Assembly: GCF_036850765.1 (NCBI RefSeq)
Contig: NC_089495.1
Location: forward strand, 124,085,033-124,149,032
Source of the DNA: Saccopteryx bilineata
Lineage: Eukaryota > Chordata > Mammalia > Chiroptera > Emballonuridae
Length of the DNA stretch: 64,000 bases
Reading direction: 5' to 3'
The notes under the pieces are model-generated. The model saw only the letters and a program-made list of their open reading frames with translations. It made no database searches and had not been told where the DNA came from. Both the position numbers and the translations under genes were made by a program. Below are positions 55,200-64,000 of the stretch, piece by piece; within the stretch, counting starts at the first letter, position 1; each line of letters starts with the position of its first letter.

Positions 55200-56965
55200 T
55201 CTATATCTTTTAGATAGAGTTGATGGATTCTAGAGTAACTTCACAGACCAACTCCCAGGTGAGCATTTTCCCTGTGGAGTTAGCCTACCATCAACAAATT
55301 GCTCAAGAAAACCTAGCTCCTTATTGACCTTGGCTATCTCCTGCCAGGAAATGTTCTGTAGGGCTGAGGGAGTTAGAAAGTCCTTCATTATGACAGACTT
55401 AAGGGGAGAGCACTCAGTTTGGGACTGTGTCAGGTCTATGAGACTCCCTAAGATGATGGCCCCATCCTTCCCCCTTCATTCTCATCACTCCAGTTGAGAG
55501 TCTATGTACAATGGCAGAATGTACAGGTCTTTCATTGTGGCCTGGGAAAGGACCTAGCATGGTGAGAAGACACCAGTCCAGCCTGACAAATGGCTGGGCC
55601 CCCTGCACAGGGCTGGCACTGACATTCTCTTCAACATACAACCAGAAGGCTGAAGGCCTGGGTCGTAGCGATAAGGCGAGCATGTCACCTTTGTCACTTC
55701 AGGGTCAATGGAATGCAGAAATATTTGATTTTATCAGTCTGGGCATCCTGAGTTGGCCAACAGGTCCACATGGCTTAGGCTGATCAAGCCAGTGCCCCAG
55801 CAGCTGGGAATAGGTGGCTGCTAGAGCCTTGAAGGTGGCACAGCTGACAGCTCTTCAGAAGGGTTTGGGAAAGTGGCTTCCCCTTAGCCCTTCATCCTAC
55901 AGCCCTTTTGCAAAGGCATACTCACAGGGGTCCACTCCCACAGAGAGGCTCTGTCTTCCACCTTGTCTTCCAGTACTACGAACCAGTGATCTTGAAATCT
56001 ATCACCCAACCAGGTCACTTCTGAGAGTGACAGGGGATGCCATTGATAATTACCTTGACTCAGTAGGCATAAACCGAAACTGTCTTGGACCAGCCGGCAT
56101 GTCTGTCACCCTAATTATGAGGGATGGCAAAGGAAAGGAATGGGACTTGTTAATGAGGCCTCTTCATCTCCACCCAGGCAGGACTGTCCTTGGAGCCCCA
56201 CACCTTCTGAGTCACCGCGGACACTTTTTTGTTATGTAATACAGTCTGGGTGCCACCAAGTCCAAAGATAACAAAGGAACAACATTTCTAGCTGCCGGTC
56301 CAGGAATGTCAATTCACCTAGGGAGAGCACTGGCCCCAGCTGGAGGAGATCATGCTTTCCTAGGTCAGGGTTATAATTATGCCTCCTTCCCATAATTGTT
56401 CTAATGTGCATGCCGGCACGCAGGTGGGTGGTACACCAGGAAGCTGCCATCTATACTTAGCTGCCGCCAGCATTGCCTCAACACCGTGTTCCTGTTTCAT
56501 TACGCAGGGAGCACAGCTTGACTGGCAGGGCAATCCCAGGGAGCTGAGAATGGGAAAGAAAGAACTAGTACCTTCCAGTAACCATCCCAGCAACTCCAGC
56601 AAGTCGAAGGCAGCCCCGGCTTTGCTGTCTTCCTAAGTAGGTCCCAGGAGCAAGCTTAACACCCAGGAAAATGAGCCTCTGCCCACAGCAACTGAGAAGA
56701 AGCACACAGCCTAGATCACCCTTCCTTTGCGGCTCTGAGTGCATCCAGGCTTCTGTCATACTCTGCAGCAAATGCCTGCTCCATCCAGGAGGGGATGGAT
56801 GAGTATCAAGTCACAGCAGTCAGGGGAAGAAAAGTTCCCAGTGGAGCCAGAGTCCCAGTGACAGAGCAGGCTGGGATGTTGTCAGGGATGCCAGCTCTCT
56901 GATAGGGCCAGAAGCAACATTTCTTTTGTTGGTATTTATGTAAAATATTATTACAGTAACTATTC
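55200..56965. other. No gene recognised
   Basis: Unassigned sequence. A 141-codon plus-strand frame (55814-56239) is the longest here. It has no recognised domain, no convincing start context and competing frames on the minus strand. It might be part of an old ERV interior, but nothing diagnostic was seen. Confidence 0.4.
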
Positions 56966-56981
56966 CTCAAAACCATATTTG

Positions 56982-57322
56982 GCCTGACCAGGTGGTGACG
57001 CAGTGGATAGAGCGTCGGACTGGGTTGCAGAGGACCAGGTTCGAGACCCCGAGGTCGCCAGCTTGAGCGCTGGCTCATCTGGTTTGAGCAAAAGCTCACC
57101 AGCTTGGACCCAAGGTCGCTGGCTTGAGCAAGGGGTTGCTTGGTCTGCTGAAGGCCCACAGTCAAGGCACATACGAGAAAGCAATCAATGAATAACTAAG
57201 GTGTTGCAACAAAAAACTGATGATTGATGCTTCTCATCTCTCTTTGTTCCTGTCTGTCTGTCCCTATCTATCCTTCTCTCTGACTCTCTCTCTGTCTCTG
57301 TAAAAACAAACAAACAAACAAA
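56982..57322 (+). mobile_element. Family-B SINE, full length
   Basis: From GCCTGACCAGGTGGTGACGC to a CAAA-repeat tail. Flanks AAAACCATATTTG and AAAACCATATATG. Confidence 0.92.
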
Positions 57323-57689
57323 AAACCATATATGCCCAGTGACCGTAAAGTACCGCCTACAATCACAGGGAATCAGCGTTCCACCCATAAGAAGAGGGCC
57401 GTGGTGTGGCTTGTCTTGAAGGGCCTTACACTCTAATTCAGACTTCTGTTGTGTGTGTGAACCCTGGATCCCACACAGCAACCTGTGCTCAGACCGCCCT
57501 GCCCCCTCACTCCAGTGCCGCAGCTGGGATTGTTGGAGAAACTAGGGCCTGTCCAGATCAGTTTGGATCCGCAGGAGAAAAGGCTGAGTGTTAGAGGAGC
57601 GGGGGCAGCTTCAGGCATGGCTGCAGGCATTTCTCAGGCTGCACTGCCCGCAGGCTGCATCGGCCCTTACTAACAATATCTCTGTTTAT

Positions 57690-58275
57690 TGTCCCAGAAA
57701 TAGTGTCCACTCGAATGTATCTGTCTGAGAGACTTCATCAGGGGAGATAAGCATTGACATGTGTAAGGGAGGAAAAGGTTTTCCTTGGCCCTTATAGGGT
57801 TCCTGGCTGGGTCCGAAAATTAAACTGACAAGGACAGCTTGACAGGAGGAAAGCGTACACATTTATGTAATATAAGTGTCATGTGACAAGGGAGCCTTCA
57901 TAAGGAAGTGAAGACCCAAAGAGACAGTGAAACCTAAGCACTTTTCTGCTGGGTTTGATGAAGGGTGCACAGCCGTGGAGGGGTCAGAGAGTTGGAGTTC
58001 ATGTGCCCTGTGAATAGGAAGCGGAGCGCGGCCTGTTTGGATTCTTCTTGTGTCCCTTTGTCTTTGGAGATAAGGATGCTCCTTTCCTCAGGGTGTAGGG
58101 AGGGCACCTCTCCCCTGAGGGTTTTGTGACCTGTTTCAGGGGAGAGTGGAAGGTCAGGGGGCCCTTCCTGACTTGACCGTTTTTCAAATGCCTTCAGCTT
58201 AAAATACTCAGTATGCCCAGGTGCTGTACTTGGGGGTAGCGTGCCCTGAGCAACTGAAAAATTAATTGTGAAGGA
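57690..58275. mobile_element. Probable old dispersed repeat, unnamed
   Basis: TAGGGTTCCTGGCTGGGTCC, AATTAAACTGACAAGGACAG, CTTGACAGGAGGAAAGCG and GTGAAGACCCAAAGAGAC have the feel of a high-copy mammalian repeat from memory, but I cannot name it. A 114-codon minus-strand frame inside is not called as a gene. Confidence 0.35.
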
Positions 58276-58904
58276 CACACTACTCAGGTGCCCCTAGGAA
58301 CGGCATTCATCACCTTGCTTTGTTTCTCATTTCTGAGCTCAACTGGGCATTTAACTGGAGCCTATCCAAACCTGTGTGCTTGGCCTGCTCCCTGCCCATG
58401 GGGTTTCAAACCTTCTTTCTGTATTCTGATTGTGATCAGATTTCCAGACTGTGGTGTCCCCTTTCCAACAGAGAAATAGAAGACCTTCTGGGTTCAGATG
58501 TGTGATTTAGATTCAACTGATCCCCTGCTCCGGCAGGAGATAACTCGGAACTGACTTCTGGGAGACAGACAGGGAAACAGGGTGTCATTTTGTTGGCATG
58601 AATTATGCCAGAGGGAGTTTGGTTCTGGAGACAGGAGACAAGGCAGCAACATCCTAACTTGGCAGCTTCCTAGTCCTGGTGAGGTGGCAGGTCCCTCCAG
58701 GAGCCAGTTCCTCTGTTCGTATTCCTGGAAGCCTGACCAGGGCCTGTGTCTGTGAGCCCTCTGCCCCTTCCTAAAGCTCCTGTGGCGTGAACTGGCTCCA
58801 GTGGCTCCTATTTTCTGCAACTAAGAACTCCTTGGCCAGTAGAGAGGCAGCAGGGGGCAGGGAAAAGAGACATTCAGGAAGAGTCCAGAGAGAAAGAGGT
58901 GGGC

Positions 58905-59081
58905 AGTTGACAAATATTTTGAATAATGACTACCATTTACTGAAGCTGTACCATGTGCACTAATCTGTTAGCCATTATTCTTCCCATTTCACAGATGAGG
59001 AAATAGGCTCAGAATGGTTAGGAGACCTGCCTAGGGCCACACAGCCTTCAATGGTGAATCAGGAGTTAAAACCCAGATGCT
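58905..59081 (+). mobile_element. MIR, interrupted by a SINE at its 3' side
   Basis: ACCATTTACTGAAGCTGTAC, TCCCATTTCACAGATGAGGA and GCCTAGGGCCACACAGCC are classic MIR landmarks. The SINE at 59082 inserted in its last part. Confidence 0.88.
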
Positions 59082-59417
59082 GCCCGACCAGGCGGTGGCA
59101 CAGTGGATAGAGCGTCGGACTGGGATGCAGAGGACCCAGGGCCGAGACCCTGAGGTCGCCAGCTTGAGCGCGGGCTCATCTGGTTTGAGCAAAGCTCACC
59201 AGCTCGGACACAAGGTCACTGGCTTGAGCAAGGGGTTACTCGGTCTGCTGAAGGCCCGCGGTCAAGGCACATATGAGAGAGCAATCAATGAACAACTAGG
59301 GTGTCACAATGTGCAACGAAAAACTAATGATTGATGCTTCTCATCTCTCCATTCCTGTCTGCCTGTCCCTATCTATCCCTCTCTCTGTCCCTGTAAAACA
59401 AAACAAAACAAAACAAA
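59082..59417 (+). mobile_element. Family-B SINE, full length
   Basis: Flanked by AAACCCAGATGCT and AACCCCAGATGCT. AAAAC-repeat tail. Confidence 0.93.
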
Positions 59418-59430
59418 AACCCCAGATGCT

Positions 59431-60470
59431 TTGTGCTCAAAGTCCAGGACCTCTTCCCACTGTTACTCTGGCCAGGCCAGCCCTGCTTGTAATAAGAGCA
59501 GAGGCTTCTTCCCTGTTCCTCCTGGCTTCCTATGTTCAGAGCCCAGGTGTCTAGCTGGTCTGAGTGATACTACAGTTTACTTGTTTATGGGCTTAGAAGG
59601 TTAGGCGGTCATTTCCCATTGGTCAGGAACAGTCTATATATTAGAAAACACTGAGAGGGTGGGGAAATTTTCAGACTAGATGACCAAATGCACAGAAGCC
59701 ACCTCTGAGGGGATGGATCACAGGAGCCATTTACTTTGTGCATTCAACTGTTTTGCTACTTGAATTTGTTACAGTATATCCCTTAAGTAATTATAGGTTA
59801 CATTTAGCACCCCCAAGTCCATGGTTTAAAAAAGGATGGAAAAGCAACAAATAAATTGTGGTTATTCCTAGATGATGGGATTATGGGGATTTTCTTCTTT
59901 TTTTCTGCATTTAAACATTCCTAAGGTGGAGCATGTGCTCAAGTTGCTTTTAGCCAAAAGGAACAGAAAGAAAGTCCTTTCTCAAACTGGATTACACAGT
60001 AAGGATATGGATGAGCTCACATGACTGGAAGGCCAGCACAGGAGGCTCCAGGTGTGTCGGGGACAGAGATGTCACCACAGACCCACTGTACTTCTGCCAC
60101 CTCTCCTCTCTGTGGTCCCAGCTTACCCACCCATAGAATACTGGTCCCATCATGGGCACCCACACCGGTAGCAGTCTCAGAAATCAGAATGGGCACAACA
60201 GCGTCCAGACACAGAAATGATGCCTTCTTTTGTTCGGTGTCTCATTTTTCAGAGTGCAGGCCCATCGGGTTCCATGCCCACTCCTACATCTGTCCCTGGG
60301 AGAAGGGATGCATTGGGCTCACCTGGAGTTGGGGCAGGGGCCAGCTTTCTCAGGAGTCCCCAGTGTGTGGGGGTGGTGGTGCCTGACCAAAGCTGGGGCC
60401 TCGGGAATGAAGGTCTAGGGAAATGGGTACTGTGCAGACAGGCTGCTATAGTGTATATTATTTTAATTTC
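59431..60470. other. No gene or clear repeat recognised
   Basis: Unassigned sequence. Overlapping frames at 60021-60558 share no recognised protein features. Confidence 0.35.
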
Positions 60471-60471
60471 T

Positions 60472-60642
60472 TTTTTTTTTTTAGATTTTATTTATTCATT
60501 TTTTAGAGAGAGAGAAGGGAGGAGGAGCAGGAAGCATCAACTCCCATGTGTGCCTTAACCACCAGGCAAGCCCAGGGTTTTGAACTGGTGACCTCAGTGT
60601 TTCAGGTCGACATTTTATCCACTGTGCCACCACAGGTCCAGC
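60472..60642 (-). mobile_element. Family-C SINE
   Basis: Reverse copy with T-run tail, GAAGCATCAACTCCCATGTG and GCCACCACAGGTCCAGC at its end. Confidence 0.85.
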
Positions 60643-60670
60643 TTATTTTATAATTTAAAAATTAAGTTGA

Positions 60671-61040
60671 GGCCCTGGTTGGTTGGCTCAGTAGTAGAGC
60701 ATCTGCCTGGTATGTGGAAGTCCTGGGTTTGATTCCCGGCCAGGGCACACAGGAGAAGCGCCCATCTGCTTCTCCACCCCTCTCCCTCCCCTTCCTCTCT
60801 GTCTCTCTCTTCCCCTCCTGTAGCCAAGGCTCAACTGAAACAAAGTTGGCCTGGGCGCTGAGGATGACTCCATGGCCTCTGCCTCAGGTGCTAGAATGGC
60901 TCTGATTGCAGCAGAGCAATGTTCCAGAGGGGCCAAGCATCACCCCCTGGTGAGCATGCCGGGTGGATCCAGGTTGGCGCATGTGGGAGTCTGTCTGCCT
61001 CCCCCACCCAGCTTCTCACTTAGGAAAAATACAAAAAAAA
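60671..61040 (+). mobile_element. Family-A SINE, full length
   Basis: From GGCCCTGGTTGGTTGGCTCA to an A tail. Flanks AAAATTAAGTTGA and AAAATTACATTGA. Confidence 0.92.
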
Positions 61041-61507
61041 AATTACATTGATTTATTTTAATAGGGGAAAGTTCATTTAGAAAAGTACAGAGGTAGCAGA
61101 AGGGCCCTTAGAGTTTGGAGAAAGAGGGAGAGAGATAGGCAGCCTGAGGCACCTTAAGGGGCAAAAGAGCGAGGAAAGGCACGGTGATGCTTCAGAAAAT
61201 AGAGAAAGAGCATGCCAAATTGATTTTTAAAAATTAAAAAATTACCCTGTATGGTTAGAACTGCAATTGAGGGCTTTGATGGGAGCTGTGTTGATGAATT
61301 TTCTCCATTTAGGAAACCTTGTGACTCCTAATGGAAAATAAATGTGGCCTAAGCAGGAACAAAAGGCTATTCTGTTTCTGTCTCAGGATATTGTTTTATA
61401 TCTGGGGAACATCAGGAACTGACGGGGTCTCACCTGGCAGCCATGGGGCCCAAACTTCTTCAGTTATGTCAGACCACTGACATGGGCTCCCTGTCTTGGC
61501 CAATAAG

Positions 61508-61508
61508 G

Positions 61509-61588
<80 letters not shown>

Positions 61589-61847
61589 TCAACTCATAGT
61601 TGGGTTACTTTAGTTGTTCATTGATTGCTTTTCATACATCCCTTACTGGGGGGCTCAAGGTGAGCCAGGGACCCCTTGCTCAAGCCAGTGACCTTGGGCT
61701 TCAAACCAGCAGCCCTTGGGCTTAAGCCAGCAAACGCAGAATCATTTCAATGATCCCACACTCAAGCTGGTGACCCCACGCTCAAGTTGGCAAATTTGGG
61801 GTTTCAAACGTGGGTCAATGCTCTATACACTGCACCACCACCAATCA
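61508..61847 (-). mobile_element. Family-B SINE, old, with GT/GA microsatellite tail
   Basis: Flanked by GGCCAATAAGG on both sides. A GT run (61511-61541) and GA run (61542-61583) replace the usual tail. Additional GTGACCCCACGCTCAAGT-type units lie in the body. Confidence 0.85.
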
Positions 61848-62858
61848 GGCCAATAAGGTCCTTTCTTAAGCTGTCAAAATTCAAAACTAAGTTTTGTCCT
61901 AAACCATGAAGAGTTCTAAGCTTTTATCAGACGTTATTTGATGTAAACTTCTTAAACTTTTAAAAGCTTGACCAAGATGAATGAAATGGTCTTGAATGTG
62001 ACTTAGATCCCAGCATTGCAAATCTGAAGTGGGGGTGGGTGATAGAGAAGGCACTCAGAGGCACCCCGGGATTTCTGGAGCCCATAAACTTTCTCAGCTT
62101 TAGTTCTAGCAAGTTTGAAACAGCTGCAGGGAAATCATTGGTTCCTTTCAGCTTGTTGTACATATACTTGCTTAACTAAAGCAAGAGACGCAGAAATTAG
62201 GACAATGAGTTCAATGTCTTCCATCAGAGAATAAGCTTTACTTTGTGTTTAGACCCAAATTGACCTCCTCAGTCTTTGCCACTAGGACATAACCACAAAA
62301 TTTAAAGAAAAAGAAGAAAGAGAAGGAAAGAAATCCACTTTATTATTTTCACCAAGTATCTTTAAATCAGCATTCTAAAATTTGAACTTAATCCCTAGCT
62401 TTCTAAATTGCAGGCTTTTTTTCTCCATTATGTCATGTGCTAGGCATTCAGGAGCTCCATTATTCTAAATCTCAGAACAATAAACGGTTGAAAGAATAAA
62501 TGGACCATTAAAAAGTCATACAGGTTATTGCCACTTGCAATTTAAAGAATTTATGAGCCAAGCCAATTCAACCTTTTCACAGAGGCCATATGGAAATATT
62601 TTAAGGCCAGATATATTCTTGGTTCACCTGCTCAGCAGAATGTCCAAGGAGGCACAGGCACCAACATTTATCAGGTGCTCATGCCGGGCCAGTTGGACAT
62701 CACCTGGGCATTTCACACGCCTTAGGTGCTTATGGCTGATGGCCAACACCTTGATTTCACCTCTAGAACTTCTGGCTCCCAAACCGAGCAGGGACACATT
62801 TCTGTTGTTCTAGACCCCCTAATCTGGGGAAGTGTGTTATGGCAGCCTCAGGAAACTA
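61848..62858. other. Mostly unassigned; MaLR end near 62815-62858
   Basis: Unassigned AT-rich sequence. TTCTAGACCCCCTAATCTGG and GTTATGGCAGCCTCAGGAAA recall the 3' end of a MaLR LTR, into which the next LTR may have inserted. Confidence 0.4.
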
Positions 62859-62859
62859 G

Positions 62860-63780
62860 TGTGATAGGTGTCAAGGAACGCAAAACTGTTGATACTGGTA
62901 TTTCAAAAAGAAGAGCCAGGCCCCCCCTTACCTCTCCCTTCTGAAGAGAAATCCCTTCAAGAGAGAGATTAAAGGGGCAAAAATTAGTTAGTAGTTAATC
63001 ATAATTTAACTATAGTTTTCTGGAAGGACTGAGGCCACTACTTGCTAGACAGAGCAAAGAAGGTAGAACTTATCTTCCCCTTCCTTAAGAGCCTTTAGGA
63101 GACAATGTTTACATATCTTAATTAAAAATTCCTATAACTCTTCCTCCCCTCCTGGAGTCATGAGAGTGACATATACCTCTAGACCAGGGGTAGTCAAACT
63201 TTTTATACCTACCGCCCACTTTTGTATCTCTGTTAGTAGTAAAATTTTCTAACCACTGGTTCCATAGTAATGATGATTTATAAAGTAGGGAAGTAACTTT
63301 GCTTTATATAAAGCAAAGTTACAGCAAGTTAAAGCATATAATAATAATTATTTACCAAGTACTTTATGTCAAATTTTTGCTAAGTTTGGCAGACTTAAAT
63401 CTTTATAAAACAACTTACTATAGTTAAATCTATTTTTTTATTTATACTTTGGTTGTTCCGCTACCGCCCACCATGAAAGCTGGAACACCCACTAGTGGGC
63501 GGTAGGGACCAGGTTGACTACCACTGCTCTAGACAAAGCTATCATGAACCCACTCCCTTTGCTTGAAAAACTTGCATTCTGTAACATTTTATATGCTTTC
63601 TAATAATCATCCCTTTTGAAATTTTTTATATGTATAAAACTTGTAAACTAAACAAGAGGGGACTAGCTTAGGTTAAGGTTTCCTAGTAAGCTAGCCCCAA
63701 CACTTTTAGCAAAGGTAGTTTCATTTAGCTTCTCTCCTTATCCTAAGCTAAATAAAACATTTCATTTCCCACTGCTGTGG
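62860..63780 (+). mobile_element. Class I LTR, family X copy 3, with a hAT MITE
   Basis: Starts TGTGATAGGTGTCAAGGAAC, matching the minus-strand start of the split LTR at 20280-23388. The two also share an ACAGAGCAAA block, AATGTTTAC, and TCATGAGAGTGACATATACC. A TATA-like GTATAAAACTTG (near 63632) and AATAAAACATTTC (near 63751) follow the hAT. The 3' limit is uncertain. Confidence 0.65.
63185..63526 (+). mobile_element. Non-autonomous hAT transposon (MITE), intact ends
   Basis: Terminal inverted repeats CAGGGGTAGTCAAACT... and ...AGGTTGACTACCACTG, with matching ACCGCCCAC and GTGGGCGGT inside. Exact 8-bp duplication CTCTAGAC at 63177-63184 and 63527-63534. At 342 bp with no transposase it was moved in trans. 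The nnnTAnnn target agrees with the Buster/SPIN group of hATs, some of which were active in bats. Confidence 0.93.
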
Positions 63781-63926
63781 CAACAAGGATAAGTGTGAAC
63801 CCTGGAAGATCTGTGAATGTCTTTGATATGTAAAACGACATTTATGCTACTGTGTTGAAATGTAAAATAACATTTACCCTACTGTGTTGGTATGTAAAAC
63901 ATTTATCACTACTGTGTTATCTTGTA

Positions 63927-64000
63927 GTTTTTTTTATTTTTTATTTTATTTTTTTATTTTCTGAAGCTGGAAACAGGGAGAGACAGTCAGACAGACTCCT
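63927..64000 (-). mobile_element. Family-A SINE, cut by the window edge
   Basis: A T-rich tail is followed by CTGAAGCTGGAAACAGGGAG and AGACAGTCAGACAGACTCC, the reverse 3' end of family A. The rest lies outside. Confidence 0.88.

Noticed and set aside
55814..56239. 141-codon plus-strand frame
   Set aside because: No recognised family; opposite-strand frames of similar length nearby. Kept as unassigned sequence.
61511..61583. Tandem repeat considered as a CRISPR-like or satellite array
   Set aside because: It is a simple GT/GA microsatellite replacing a SINE tail; there are no spacers.

Overview
The window is nuclear DNA from a mammal, and the repeats point to a bat, most likely a rhinolophoid (horseshoe or leaf-nosed bat lineage). 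Two abundant tRNA-headed SINE families recur in many copies: one with the head GCCCTGGCCGGTTGGCTCAG, one with the head GCCTGACCAGGTGGTGGC. Both carry visible A and B boxes, and many copies have clean target-site duplications. A third, shorter SINE and one Ves-like copy are also present, together with a young-looking L1 and a non-autonomous hAT transposon. The species name is an inference from repeat style. No annotated protein-coding host gene was recognised.

Layout. From 1 to 20 kb there are SINEs, MaLR/ERV LTR pieces, L2, MIR, MER20-type and old L1 remnants. This part includes an IAP-like LTR (5.85-6.63 kb), an LTR of a family seen three times (11.33-11.93 kb) and a solo ERV1 LTR (15.04-15.36 kb). 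At 20.28-23.39 kb is a nest: a MIR is split by a class I LTR, which is split by a hAT transposon, which holds two SINEs and a class II solo LTR, which holds another SINE. At 23.54-30.38 kb lies a full-length L1 with 14-bp target duplications, an intact 1275-codon ORF2 and a frameshifted ORF1. At 30.44-34.96 kb follows a gag-only class I endogenous retrovirus with a tRNA-Phe-type primer site. Its gag/pro remnant is interrupted by a 1.6-kb class II solo LTR.

At 35.9-36.3 kb is a TATA-less CpG-rich promoter with plausible downstream splice sites out to about 40.4 kb. This is the one locus that looks like a host transcription unit. It is probably a non-coding RNA or a short-ORF gene, with a possible structured small RNA in an intron. 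From 40.4 to 64 kb the sequence is again SINE-rich with LTR, MaLR, L1, MIR and microsatellite pieces. It ends in an LTR carrying a well-preserved hAT MITE (63.19-63.53 kb) and a SINE cut by the window edge.

The most informative observations are: two different hAT elements sitting at the same homologous position of two LTR copies, with an empty third copy; the L1 with intact ORF2 and an overlapping inter-ORF reading frame; the layered ERVs with clean 6-bp duplications; and two SINEs side by side sharing one target sequence present three times. All boundaries come from reading the sequence by eye; family names come from memory of consensus repeats, not from a database search.
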